Positions 33,652 to 42,177 of a stretch of DNA of 51,270 nt are shown here, piece after piece. Source of the DNA: Bacteroidota bacterium (GTDB lineage Bacteria > Bacteroidota > Ignavibacteria > Ignavibacteriales > Melioribacteraceae); contig JAKAEE010000018.1 in the NCBI GenBank assembly GCA_021820065.1, positions 2,523-53,792 of the forward strand. The letters run 5' to 3'. Both the position numbers and the translations under genes were made by a program. The stretch's first letter is position 1. Each line of letters begins with the position of its first letter. The notes below the pieces were generated by a model. The model had not been told where the DNA came from and searched no databases. It was given only the letters and a program-made list of their open reading frames with translations.

Positions 33652-33987
33652 TCTTCCCAACCCTTTGGAAAGTCTTCCCAAGTCATTTGAAAGTCTTCCC
33701 GGCTCTTTGGAAACCCTTCCCAACCCATTTGTAAGTCTTCCCGACTCACCGGAGACTCTTCCCAAGTCATTGGAAAGTTTTCCCGGCTCTCCGGAAACTC
33801 TTCTTGATTCGCCGGAATGTTTTCCCTACCGATCCGCAACATTTCCCGGTCCGTTCGCAAGTCTTCCTAATCCGTTGGAAACTTTGTTCGGCTCTACGGA
33901 AATCATTCACGAACCGTTGGAAAGTCTTCCATAGTCATTTGAAAATCGTCATTAGTCATTGGAAAATATATTTTATCCATCGGAAAG
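33652..33987. repeat. 21-bp minisatellite, 16 tandem units
   Basis: Sixteen consecutive units of exactly 21 bp fit the pattern TCTTCCC-(7-8 variable)-TTGGAAAG with no length change, but many substitutions. The ends are poorest from unit 12 onward. The 21-bp period keeps several frames open on both strands, reading as heptads such as ESLPKSF on plus and EDFPKSR on minus. None of these frames has a ribosome site. 33406-33651 and 33988-34020 hold nothing else I can name. Confidence 0.9.
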
Positions 33988-34020
33988 GATCAAGTTTGTC
34001 CTAATCTTCTAGGGATGTGA

Positions 34021-34250
<230 letters not shown>

Positions 34251-34254
34251 GCAA

Positions 34255-34647
34255 CTATTCAGGCAGGCCTGTCCCGCAATTTACTGCGGGGCTTGTCCCG
34301 ACTTTTGTTACGGGACGTGTCCCGACATTTGTTAAGGGACGTGTCCCGACATTTGTTAAGGGACGTGTCCCGACGAAGTCGGGATGCTCTGAACCTTTTT
34401 GGTTTTTCAAAAACCCTATTGCTTTAGAACTGCTCTTGAATGACTTGAGGCGTCTTTCCATTTCTACTGCAGCAAGTTTATCTGGTAATTCTAGAGATGA
34501 AACCAATGTCCATTCTTCACTCTTTCTTCCGGTGAATCCTTTGTGTTTTTTATTGTGCTGGCTTATTCTTCGTGCTAGATTTGATGTGAATCCGATGTAG
34601 TAACGACCACCGGACGATTGTAGAATGTACACGTAATATTTTTGCAT
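34255..34647 (-). CDS. GIY-YIG nuclease family protein with repeat tail
   Basis: This 130-residue protein has an N-terminal GIY-YIG domain (1-80): [18 protein letters not shown], then [17 protein letters not shown] and the conserved helix AAVEMERRLKSFKSSSKAIGFL with the catalytic Glu. The last 40 residues are repeats of the type VGTRPLTN, coming from a 24-bp DNA repeat, and are probably read-through rather than function. The ATG directly follows the T run of the tRNA-Val terminator. Such small UvrC/homing-like proteins often have no known role. Confidence 0.8.
   Translation of the reverse strand: MQKYYVYILQSSGGRYYIGFTSNLARRISQHNKKHKGFTGRKSEEWTLVSSLELPDKLAAVEMERRLKSFKSSSKAIGFLKNQKGSEHPDFVGTRPLTNVGTRPLTNVGTRPVTKVGTSPAVNCGTGLPE
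34285..34384. repeat. 24-bp tandem repeat inside the GIY-YIG gene end
   Basis: About four units of GGGACGTGTCCCGACATTTG-TTAA type, each with the palindrome GGGACGTGTCCC or TCCCGAC, are arrayed at the gene's 3' end. The 24-bp period adds 8-residue repeats to the protein. The same GTCCCG/CGGGAC words occur in the attC-like site at 28559-28702. Confidence 0.75.
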
Positions 34648-34675
34648 AAAAAAAATCCCGATTTGTCTCGGGATT
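34648..34675 (-). terminator. rho-independent terminator after tRNA-Val
   Basis: On the minus strand AATCCCGA and TCGGGATT form an 8-bp stem (34675-34654) with a 6-base loop, followed by a T run (34653-34648). It lies 14 bases after tRNA-Val. The run is followed at once by the ATG of a GIY-YIG gene. Confidence 0.85.
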
Positions 34676-34688
34676 ATTTGTTTGTGTG

Positions 34689-34763
34689 TGGGCGCTCATG
34701 GATTCGAACCAAGGACCCCCTGCTTGTAAGGCAGGTGCTCTGAACCAGCTGAGCTAAGCGCCC
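34689..34763 (-). tRNA. tRNA-Val (UAC)
   Basis: A complete cloverleaf on the minus strand: acceptor GGGCGCT (34763-34757) pairs with AGCGCCC (34696-34690), with discriminator A at 34689. The anticodon stem CTGCC..GGCAG-type with loop TTACAAG gives anticodon UAC. The T arm GGTTCGAATCC is present. CCA is not encoded. It lies downstream of tRNA-Gly on the same strand and ends in a terminator. Confidence 0.95.
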
Positions 34764-34864
34764 AATAAAACTTCTAAAAAATTTGAAGAACAATTCTAAA
34801 AATTGCGCCACAAGTATATATGATTTGGAATAAAAATTCAACGGGAAGAAAAAATTTTTAGATC

Positions 34865-34935
34865 TAAACTGGGACTTTTCCGAAGGAATGCCTTCGGCAG
34901 AACCCGCGACACAATCATTGTCACTCAAACATTTA
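34865..34935 (-). repeat. tRNA-Gly 3' fragment with palindrome in the T loop
   Basis: On the minus strand the sequence GTCGCGGGTTC matches the tRNA-Gly T stem. The palindrome CCGAAGGCATTCCTTCGG then interrupts before AGTCCC, which is the other half of the T stem. This is a second case, independent of that at 83-108, of a short palindrome lying in a T loop. It is not a functional tRNA. Confidence 0.65.
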
Positions 34936-34936
34936 G

Positions 34937-35009
34937 AGCGGGCGACGGGACTCGAACCCGCGACAACCGGCTTGGGAAGCCGATACTCTACCAACTGAGT
35001 TACGCCCGC
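34937..35009 (-). tRNA. tRNA-Gly (CCC)
   Basis: A cloverleaf on the minus strand: acceptor GCGGGCG (35009-35003) pairs with CGCCCGC (34944-34938), with the discriminator U typical of Gly at 34937. The anticodon stem TCGGC/GCCGG encloses TTCCCAA, giving anticodon CCC. The T arm GGGTTCGAGTCCC is intact. CCA is not encoded. It precedes tRNA-Val in the same transcript direction. Confidence 0.93.
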
Positions 35010-35027
35010 ATATTTCGAAGAACTACA

Positions 35028-35092
35028 TTTTTTATCCCGACCTTGTCGGGTTAGCACTCCAGGCATCTGAATTATCCGCCTTAGTCGGACAC
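35028..35092 (-). repeat. possible third tRNA-like remnant with palindromes
   Basis: On the minus strand GGCGGATAATTCAGATGCCT and GGAGTGCTAAC recall an acceptor and D arm. They are followed by the palindrome CCCGACAAGGTCGGG where an anticodon arm would be. TCCGACTAAGGCGGA adds a second palindrome. The match is weak and no tRNA identity can be given. Confidence 0.35.
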
Positions 35093-35168
35093 ACAAACAA
35101 AATTATAGCCGCGCAAACTCTTAATCAAGATTTTTTTATTTATTTTTCCGGCAAATCAATTTATCAAT

Positions 35169-35849
35169 ATGAATACAGCTTCAACACGCAAAGAAAAAAT
35201 TGTTGAACTAACAGTTCTGCTACTGCTGTTAATATTCAGTTTCGTTTTTTGGGATACAAAGTTCGTCTATCCTATAAAACTGTTCGTTGTGCTTCTGCAT
35301 GAACAGTGCCACGCGCTGGCAGCTTTGTTAACCGGTGGCAAGATAGAGTCGATGAATATCGGTTTTGATCTCGGCGGTTCATGCCAGGCATCCGGAGGCA
35401 ATGCGGTTGTGATTGCATCAGCAGGATATATCGGCAGTTTAATTTTGGGATTACTGTTCTTTCTTTCGCCCAACAATATAAAAATTGGCAGATGGATTGT
35501 GTTTTCACTCTCACTGCTGATTCTGGTTTTCACAATTGTCATGATTAAAAGTGTAATGTTCATTTTAATTGTTGCACTGCTTGTCGGAGTACTAATCGCC
35601 GCATCTTTCTATATGTCTGTTCCAATCGTTTCAATTCTAATACGCGCGTTCGGTCTCCTCAGCGCAATTTATGTTCTGTTCGATATAAAAAATGATTTGC
35701 TTGAAACTCAAAATGCAATTACCGATGCAAGTATAATTTCCAATTTAACCGGCATTCCGGAAATTGCATACGGTTTAATCTGGCTGGTAATCTCGCTGAC
35801 ATTTTTGGTGCTGGCTGTAAAGTTCAGTTACGCTGAAAAGAAAAAGTAA
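35169..35849 (+). CDS. M50-family-like membrane zinc metalloprotease
   Basis: This 226-residue membrane protein has five to six hydrophobic segments. The zinc motif HEQCH sits in LFVVLLHEQCHALAALLTGGKIESM near 43-66, and GNAVVIASAGYIGSLILG follows near 79, as in the compact M50B-like (DUF6391/M50) peptidases of bacteria. A distal NPD-type third zinc ligand is not clear, so the catalytic assignment is tentative. There is no good ribosome site; the ATG at 35169 gives a natural N-terminus. Confidence 0.75.
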   Translation: MNTASTRKEKIVELTVLLLLLIFSFVFWDTKFVYPIKLFVVLLHEQCHALAALLTGGKIESMNIGFDLGGSCQASGGNAVVIASAGYIGSLILGLLFFLSPNNIKIGRWIVFSLSLLILVFTIVMIKSVMFILIVALLVGVLIAASFYMSVPIVSILIRAFGLLSAIYVLFDIKNDLLETQNAITDASIISNLTGIPEIAYGLIWLVISLTFLVLAVKFSYAEKKK

Positions 35850-35854
35850 AGCTG

Positions 35855-37171
35855 TTAGGTTTCGGTTACCGCGTCTTTCACAAAGCTGAGAACACCGAGA
35901 CCGACGACAAAGAATATTCCGATCGTTAGAATTGCCAGCCGCTGTTCCCCGCTGACAAAACTGACATAACCGAACACAAGCGGTCCAAGTATTGCAGAAC
36001 TCTTTCCGAATAAAGAATAAAATCCAAAAAATTCCGTCTTCCGTTCGAACGGTGTAAGCTTAGACATTAAGCTTCGGCTCGTTGATTGAGTCGCGCCCAT
36101 AACACTGCCTGCAAGCAATCCAACCAAATAAAAACTGTGGCGGCTCAGTTGGTACGCGTCGGTATTCAGCAGACCGCTTACCTTAATCATTACGGATGAA
36201 TTGGGATTGCTCGTTACAAACGCAAGCAGTATGGTGAAAATCCAAATCAGAATTGAGAGAACCAAAGATTTTTTTTGACCGAACGAATCGGCAAGAACGC
36301 CGAACACCAAAGACCCGAGGATCGCAGTGGTCTGAACTATTAAAAAGAATACTATCAGTTCTTCCATAGAGAAATTAAGAGTGGTGCTTGCGTAGTTGCC
36401 GGCAAAATAAATTACAGTGTTAACACCTTCTATGTAAAAGAAAAACGCTAGAAGAAAGAGAGAAAGGTTTTTGTAACTTTTCAGATGAGTGATTGTGTTG
36501 AAGACACGCGACACGCCGATTTTGAGAAACGACTGATCACGTTCAACTTTTTTTCTAGAATCTTTTATGAAAACAAAAATCGGAATAGCGAAAACCAAGA
36601 AGACAACCGCTGATACCGGGAAAGTTTCTTTTAACATCTGCGCTTTGATAAAAGGATAAATTATGGCAAGCGTTGTAAGCGAGCCGAGATATCCCATCGC
36701 GAATCCGTATCCGCTAACTCTTCCGAAATTCTTCGGCGCAGTTATTTCGGGAAGAAATGCATCGTAAAAAACAAGTCCGGCTTCAAATCCTACGTTAGCA
36801 ATTACAAAAAGCAGCAGACCTAAGAAAATATCGCCGCGGTTGACAAAATAGAGAAGCGAAGTTGAGATGATGCACGCGAGCGTAAAGAAAAGCAAAAATC
36901 TTTTTTTGCCGGCAGAGTAATCTGCAATTGCGCCAAGAATGGGAGAAATAATAGCTGTTATTAACATCGAAATGCTGGTCCCGATGCTCCAATAAAAATC
37001 GCCTATCGGTTTGCCTTCTACAACGGTCTGTTTGAAAAAAACGGCGTAAAGAAATGTTACGACTATAATCGAGTATGAAGTGTTTGCAAAATCAAAAAGT
37101 CCCCACACAAAAATGCGGAACTTCTCGTTGTCTTTAATCTTCGACGGATTTTTTAGGGAGTGATTCTTCAA
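35855..37171 (-). CDS. UMF1/Atg22-type MFS transporter
   Basis: This 438-residue protein has 12 transmembrane helices. The start [22 protein letters not shown] and [21 protein letters not shown] (MFS motif A-like) mark the UMF1 branch of the major facilitator superfamily, related to vacuolar Atg22. [33 protein letters not shown] is the conserved second-half motif. Bacterial members have no settled substrate. Its first 38 bases overlap the end of nusB, so it is cotranscribed with it. Confidence 0.87.
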   Translation of the reverse strand: MKNHSLKNPSKIKDNEKFRIFVWGLFDFANTSYSIIVVTFLYAVFFKQTVVEGKPIGDFYWSIGTSISMLITAIISPILGAIADYSAGKKRFLLFFTLACIISTSLLYFVNRGDIFLGLLLFVIANVGFEAGLVFYDAFLPEITAPKNFGRVSGYGFAMGYLGSLTTLAIIYPFIKAQMLKETFPVSAVVFLVFAIPIFVFIKDSRKKVERDQSFLKIGVSRVFNTITHLKSYKNLSLFLLAFFFYIEGVNTVIYFAGNYASTTLNFSMEELIVFFLIVQTTAILGSLVFGVLADSFGQKKSLVLSILIWIFTILLAFVTSNPNSSVMIKVSGLLNTDAYQLSRHSFYLVGLLAGSVMGATQSTSRSLMSKLTPFERKTEFFGFYSLFGKSSAILGPLVFGYVSFVSGEQRLAILTIGIFFVVGLGVLSFVKDAVTET

Positions 37172-37613
37172 TAAGCCCTCGTCCGCTTTTGTTTAGCTTG
37201 CCGCTTTTTTTGAGTTCGGATAAGATTGCATCGAGAATGCCGTTAATAAATTTGCCGCTGTTGGATGTGGAATATTCTTTTGCAATCTCGATAACTTCAT
37301 TTATCGAAACTTTTGGCGGTATATCGGGAAAGTAATATAACTCTGTGATGCCGATTCTGAGAAGTAGCCGGTCAATCAACGCGATGCGCTCCATTTCCCA
37401 ATTGGCAACTCTTGTTCTAATTTCGTCATCCAGCACTTTTTGATTTGAAACGACTCTGTTGATGAGCTGCTTTGCAAAAGTGGCGTCGCCTTCCGAAGAA
37501 ACGTCGGTTAGAATTCCTTCCGTTAAATTTGTCAATCCCTCCCCATTGAATTCATAAGCATAAAGAACTTGTAAAACTTTTTCTCTTAGTTCTCTTCTAT
37601 TTGATTTTTTCAT
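37134..37613 (-). CDS. nusB: transcription antitermination factor NusB
   Basis: This 159-residue helical protein fits Nus[20 protein letters not shown] at the start, [37 protein letters not shown] (about 91-127), then [12 protein letters not shown]. NusB with NusE/S10 binds boxA RNA and supports antitermination at rRNA operons. The length is normal, with a short lysine-rich C-tail. It is followed by the overlapping MFS gene. Confidence 0.93.
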   Translation of the reverse strand: MKKSNRRELREKVLQVLYAYEFNGEGLTNLTEGILTDVSSEGDATFAKQLINRVVSNQKVLDDEIRTRVANWEMERIALIDRLLLRIGITELYYFPDIPPKVSINEVIEIAKEYSTSNSGKFINGILDAILSELKKSGKLNKSGRGLIEESLPKKSVED

Positions 37614-37726
37614 CTTCCGTCAGCAGTTCAAAGATCTAATAATGAATTTTTTTCGTTTCAAAAATACAAAAAAGCGACAAATACTTATGCGTGATCAAAT
37701 TAATTATTTTTAATTCTGCGTGATGG

Positions 37727-38752
37727 CTAAATTGCAAAAAACCAGAAGAGCAGCAATGCCACACCCTCTCTGGCTCGGTAGAAAAGTGTTTTGCCAACCG
37801 AGAGCGAATGATCAGATGCCACACCAACTGTGTTAACTTTGAAAAATTTAGAGATTTGAATTATTCGCGACAGGTGAAATCCGTCGGAGATCACAAGTAT
37901 CGGTTTTTCTTTTTGAGCATCAAAAAAACTTGTCCTCAAAAATTTTATTTGATCGGTCGTTGTGGAAGATTGTGTTTCCAGCGTAATAATTTCTTTCGGC
38001 ACTTCAAGATTAACCAGGTAGTTAAACGCCGCTTCGGATTCACTGATTTCTCCCGGTGCATGTCCACCGGTTAAAATTATTTTCTTTATTTTTTCTTTTC
38101 TGTAGAGATCTAACGTTTTACGAATTCGTCCTTCAAAAATGGGGCTTGGTTTCCCATGACTCCAGACTGCAGCGCCCGGTACGCAGCCGTAATCAAAAGT
38201 ATTTCCCTCAATTTTTTTTTCTGAAAAAGCGCGCACGTTCCAAACAAACGAAAGTGAAAACACTAAGAGCAAAATGACCAGCGCAGCCGTCCGCACTATT
38301 GCTCTTACTCCAATCAAATTCTCCGCGCCGAACGAAACGCTCCACACATAAATTAACGAGTAAAGCTGAAGCAGTTCTCCGGAGATGAATAAAAATCCGA
38401 CGTAAACTTTTTTAATCGGGAAACCGAATAGATAACCGCTAAGGTTAATGAAATCCGCTTTCTCCACGAAGAGTATCAGCGCATACGAAATGATGATCAA
38501 AATTTGGAATGAAAGCAAAAGTGAAACCTTCTTATTGTCGGCAGTTTTCTTTTTGTAAGAAAAAATACCGAGCCCAATTAGAAAAAGAATCGTAACCGCT
38601 ACATCGAGGATGTTGCCGATGTAATCAATTCTAAACTCCGTTAGCAAGAGACCGTTAAGAAAGTATTTAAGGAACAGCAAAACAAGAAGGTTAACTATCG
38701 TCAAGATTAACAATGCTGTGAGCGGGCTCCTATTTTTTCGGCGGGCTTTCAC
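37727..38752 (-). CDS. SanA/YdcF/ElyC-family (DUF218) membrane protein
   Basis: This 341-residue protein has five N-terminal transmembrane segments (about 12-190). They are followed by the DUF218 domain (about 195-335): YGCVPGAAVW, RKTLDLYRKEKIKKIILTGGHAPGEISESEA, ITLETQSSTTTDQIKFL and ILVISDGFHLSRI. Relatives (ElyC, SanA) affect cell-envelope polymer synthesis; the reaction is unknown. It lies 6 bases after the ABC ATPase stop, likely in one transcript. Confidence 0.85.
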   Translation of the reverse strand: MKARRKNRSPLTALLILTIVNLLVLLFLKYFLNGLLLTEFRIDYIGNILDVAVTILFLIGLGIFSYKKKTADNKKVSLLLSFQILIIISYALILFVEKADFINLSGYLFGFPIKKVYVGFLFISGELLQLYSLIYVWSVSFGAENLIGVRAIVRTAALVILLLVFSLSFVWNVRAFSEKKIEGNTFDYGCVPGAAVWSHGKPSPIFEGRIRKTLDLYRKEKIKKIILTGGHAPGEISESEAAFNYLVNLEVPKEIITLETQSSTTTDQIKFLRTSFFDAQKEKPILVISDGFHLSRIIQISKFFKVNTVGVASDHSLSVGKTLFYRAREGVALLLFWFFAI

Positions 38753-38758
38753 ATTAAC

Positions 38759-39574
38759 TCAATGCTTTTGAGAAATGGGATTAATCAAAACGTTGAATTT
38801 GTCTTCATCGCCGGATTTGAACAGCTGCGTCTCAATTTTGAATACGTCGGAAATGTTTTTCTCATTAAGAATTTCGGATTTCCCGCCGTTTAAAACAATT
38901 CTTCCGTTCTGCATTATAGAAACTTTTTTTGAGTAGATGCCTACAAGGTTGAGATCATGGGAAACCGAAACGACGGTCAGTTTCTGTTCTTCGTTTAGCT
39001 TTTTCAGCAAATCAAAAATCATGATTTGATTTTCGATATCGAGATGCGCATTAGGTTCATCGAGCAAAATGATATCCGCTTTTTGAGCCAATGCTCTGGC
39101 GATAAACACCCGCTGCGCTTCTCCCCCGGAAATTTCGTTGATACCTTTTTTCGTTAAATGTTCAACTTGCATCAGCGACAAAGATTCCTCAACGATTCTT
39201 CTATCCGTTTCGTTCTCAAACCCCATCAAATTTAGAAACGGCGATCTTCCCATCATCACAATTTCCAAGACAGAAAAAGGATAGATTGAAAAACTGCTTT
39301 GCGGAACGAACGAAATTTTTTTTGCAAGTTCTTTACGTGATAAGGAAATTAAATTTTCACCGTTGATCTTAACAGTTCCGTTTTTTGGCTCTGAAAGTCC
39401 GCAGAGAACTCTTAACAATGTCGATTTGCCGCAGCCGTTTGGTCCCAGTATGCTGACGAAATCACCTTTCTCAACTTCCCAGCGAGAAAGATTGAGTTCG
39501 AACGGCGAATCGCTTCCGTTAGCCGAATAATTAAAAACCAAATCCTCAACTTCTATCGCTAAGTTCTTGTTCAT
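38759..39574 (-). CDS. FecE/BtuD-type ABC ATPase
   Basis: This 271-residue ATPase is of the iron-siderophore/vitamin B12 importer group. It has Walker A LGPNGCGKST near 44, the Q-loop in VPQSS, signature ISGGEAQRVFIARAL near 149, Walker B IILLDEPNAHLD (NAHLD is typical of BtuD/FecE) and the H-loop SHDLN. The matching permease and binding protein are not in the window, so they lie elsewhere. Substrate is inferred only. Confidence 0.88.
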   Translation of the reverse strand: MNKNLAIEVEDLVFNYSANGSDSPFELNLSRWEVEKGDFVSILGPNGCGKSTLLRVLCGLSEPKNGTVKINGENLISLSRKELAKKISFVPQSSFSIYPFSVLEIVMMGRSPFLNLMGFENETDRRIVEESLSLMQVEHLTKKGINEISGGEAQRVFIARALAQKADIILLDEPNAHLDIENQIMIFDLLKKLNEEQKLTVVSVSHDLNLVGIYSKKVSIMQNGRIVLNGGKSEILNEKNISDVFKIETQLFKSGDEDKFNVLINPISQKH

Positions 39575-39681
39575 TTCCTTTTCATGATCGGCTTAATTGA
39601 TTGATTTCACTCCCCTACTGTAAATATAGATAGAATTAATTTAGAAAAGCATGCATGAAATGAATCCCCTGATTGCTCAAT

Positions 39682-40125
39682 TCATGAGACTGTTTCGTGA
39701 GCAACAGATGCTGAAATTTTCCGTAAAAAAATGTAAACGATCCAAACGCCAATGATTCCACCCAGCGCATCGGATGTCCAATCAAAAAAATCGCAAGTTC
39801 GACCGGGAATAAATATCTGATGCAGTTCATCGATTGCACCGTAACCGGTTACAAAAAGCGCTGCAAACAAAAACGATTTATCGGAAATTAATTTGAATTG
39901 TTTTTGGAAATAAAGTGTAAGATTCAGAAGTACAGCTAATAAGAAATATGCACTGAAGTGTTCTATTTTATCCTGAGCGTTAAAAAACTGCGGTATCGCA
40001 TCAGTGGGGATGGTGGTGAGTATGAAAATTGTCAACCAATAGAGAGCCAAAGGAAAATAAACAAAAGTTTTGGTTCGCTCGGCAAGTAATTTATACAAAC
40101 GACTTAAGAATGAATTTGATTGCAT
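39682..40125 (-). CDS. VanZ-family membrane protein
   Basis: This 147-residue protein has four transmembrane segments and the VanZ signature: DKIEHFSAYFLLAVLLN near 52-68 and GYGAIDELHQIFIPGRTCDFFDWTSDALGGIIG near 93-125. VanZ proteins confer low teicoplanin resistance in some Gram-positives, but in Gram-negatives their role is not known. Its start overlaps the end of the nnr gene by 35 bases, so it is coupled to it. Confidence 0.88.
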   Translation of the reverse strand: MQSNSFLSRLYKLLAERTKTFVYFPLALYWLTIFILTTIPTDAIPQFFNAQDKIEHFSAYFLLAVLLNLTLYFQKQFKLISDKSFLFAALFVTGYGAIDELHQIFIPGRTCDFFDWTSDALGGIIGVWIVYIFLRKISASVAHETVS

Positions 40126-41656
40126 TAGGTATCTCTTGAATTAAATCTTCCGCTGTATAGCCATACTCGGTTTTTTCTTCGAGCAGCAAATCGGCGGCTA
40201 AACTGTGAATGTAAACTGCGCTGATAAGCGCCTCTTCAATTTCTTCCGTCTGGGCAAGGAGCCCGGCGATCATTCCGGTCAGCACATCACCGGAACCAAA
40301 CTTCGCGAGCCCGGGATTTCCAACCGTGTTTATAAATGCTTCTCCCGCCGGATTGAAAATAATCGTCGGCGCGCCTTTCAATACTACATAACAACCGTTC
40401 TCGGTAGAAAAGTTCTTTCCGGTAACCAATAAATTCTTTTCCAGTTCGTCAAGGTTCAAACCTATCATATCGGCAAATTCTTTATGATGCGGTGTAAGAA
40501 CTTTTCCTTTCAGACTGAGCTTCTTAAATTCTTCGTTACCGAGGGCCGTTACAGCATCCGCATCAATGACAAACTTTTTGGTTTTGTGGGTCCGCAATAT
40601 TTCCCTTACGGCATTTTGCGTCGCTTCTTCTCTGCCGAGACCGGGACCCATTGCAATTACGTTTGCCCAATTAATTTTTTCATCAAGCTCTTTAACATTG
40701 GTATCGCTCAAGAATTCTTTACCTTCGTCATCGTAAGCGCGCACAACAGCACTTACCAATTTTCTTTGCGCCAATGTTTTGATAGATTTAGGGAAAGCAA
40801 GGATTGATGAGCCCGCGCCAGTTCTTAGAACGGAATTTGCTGTTAAGAACGACGCACCCGGAAGTTTTCCGCTTCCGGCAATTACAAAAACTTTTCCGGC
40901 GGAATATTTATGCTGATCAAGATTCTTTGATGGCAATCCGTAGTACGCGTCTTCCGGTTCAATCAAATAATCCGTCGCAGTTTGTTTTGCGTAGTATTCG
41001 TTGCCAATCCCGATCGATCCTTTGATGATCTTTCCGCAGTTAATGTATCCTTTGCCGTAAAATAATCCGGTCTTAAATTCTGAAAGCGTTACCGTGATGT
41101 CGGCATTGAATACAACGTCTCCCGATGCATTCTCTAAATCGAGCCCGGTTGGAAGATCAACTGCAACTTTGAATGCGTTCAACTGATTTAATTTTGCAAC
41201 TATTTCTTTGTAAGGTTCAGCAAGTTCTCCGCGGCTGCCTGTGCCGAGCATAGCATCTATCACCAGCGCACAGTCATCGAATGCGGAAAGATCTTTGACG
41301 TTTTCGTAAATCAAAATTTTTGATGAGGGGTATTCGCCGATAATGTTTTTTGTTATTCTGAAATTTGTAAGTGCGTCACCTTTGAACTCTTCTTCGGCGC
41401 CGAGCGAAATTATTTTTACCGTAAACTCGTTTACAATGAAATGCCGCGCGAGGGCAAAACCGTCTCCTCCGTTATTCCCTTTGCCGCAGACAATTGCCAC
41501 ATTTTTATTTTCAATTTTTTGATCACAACTTTCTGTTATAGCTGCGTACAAACTTCTCGCCGCATTCTCCATCAGCACAATGCTCGGAATGCCGAGAGTA
41601 TTTATTGCGAAGCTGTCCGCTTCGCGTACTTGCTGGGAAGTGTAAAGTGGTATCAT
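40091..41656 (-). CDS. nnr: bifunctional NAD(P)H-hydrate epimerase/dehydratase
   Basis: This 521-residue repair enzyme is built from two domains. The N-terminal YjeF/NnrE epimerase (1-215) has CGKGNNGGDGFALARH and VAVDLPTGLD. The C-terminal NnrD ADP-dependent dehydratase (about 230-520) has GPGLGREE near 338, VIDADAVTALG, LTPHHKEFADMI and GNPGLAKFGSGDVLTGMI. It turns damaged NAD(P)H hydrates back to NAD(P)H. The length is normal. It leads a unit with VanZ. Confidence 0.94.
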   Translation of the reverse strand: MIPLYTSQQVREADSFAINTLGIPSIVLMENAARSLYAAITESCDQKIENKNVAIVCGKGNNGGDGFALARHFIVNEFTVKIISLGAEEEFKGDALTNFRITKNIIGEYPSSKILIYENVKDLSAFDDCALVIDAMLGTGSRGELAEPYKEIVAKLNQLNAFKVAVDLPTGLDLENASGDVVFNADITVTLSEFKTGLFYGKGYINCGKIIKGSIGIGNEYYAKQTATDYLIEPEDAYYGLPSKNLDQHKYSAGKVFVIAGSGKLPGASFLTANSVLRTGAGSSILAFPKSIKTLAQRKLVSAVVRAYDDEGKEFLSDTNVKELDEKINWANVIAMGPGLGREEATQNAVREILRTHKTKKFVIDADAVTALGNEEFKKLSLKGKVLTPHHKEFADMIGLNLDELEKNLLVTGKNFSTENGCYVVLKGAPTIIFNPAGEAFINTVGNPGLAKFGSGDVLTGMIAGLLAQTEEIEEALISAVYIHSLAADLLLEEKTEYGYTAEDLIQEIPNAIKFILKSFV

Positions 41657-41806
41657 AGTTTATTCTTGCGGATTTTCTTATTACAAAATAAGAAAGAATT
41701 TGGAGAAATATAAGTTCGCAGTCAGTACGAATTATAAAATTAGACGCACTGAATAATATTTTATAAATTATTCATAACAATTTTTGAGTAAAGTTGAGAA
41801 GGAACA

Positions 41807-42169
41807 ATGATCGATAAAAAAGAAGCTAAGAAAAATTATAAACAGACTCTTCCACCTATGGGGATATATCAAATCAAAAATCTTGCTGATGGGAAAGTTT
41901 TGATTGGAAGCAGCAAAAACTTACCGGGAATGTTGAACCGTTGTAAATTTCAACTTGGTGTTGGTTCTCACATGAATAGCGAACTTCAGAACGATTATCA
42001 CAAACTTGGCGAAAAGAATTTTTCGTTTGATGTTCTAGATCAACTTGAACCAAAAGAGGATCCCGCTTACGATTATACCGATGATCTTAAAGTGCTGGAA
42101 GAAATGTGGCTGGAAAAATTGCAGCCGTTTGGAGAGAAAGGTTACAACGCGAAAACAACTGCAAAGTAA
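41807..42169 (+). CDS. GIY-YIG domain protein
   Basis: This 120-residue protein has an alternative GIY-YIG domain: GIYQIKNLADGKVLIGSSKNL near 18-38, SHMNSELQNDYHKLGEKNFSFDVL, then a Glu-containing helix LKVLEEMWLEKLQPFGEKGYN. It is more like the T5orf172/GIY-YIG group with a C-terminal GYN motif than the two copies near 34 kb, and it is not a duplicate of them. A GGAAC ribosome site precedes the ATG. Function unknown. Confidence 0.8.
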   Translation: MIDKKEAKKNYKQTLPPMGIYQIKNLADGKVLIGSSKNLPGMLNRCKFQLGVGSHMNSELQNDYHKLGEKNFSFDVLDQLEPKEDPAYDYTDDLKVLEEMWLEKLQPFGEKGYNAKTTAK

Positions 42170-42177
42170 TTTAGGGT

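Noticed and set aside
33665..33934. Heptad-repeat protein frames in the minisatellite on both strands.
   Set aside because: Frames are open only because the period is 21 bp. There is no ribosome site and several frames are equally open.
33652..33987. CRISPR array.
   Set aside because: Units are contiguous 21-mers without unique spacers and no cas genes are present.
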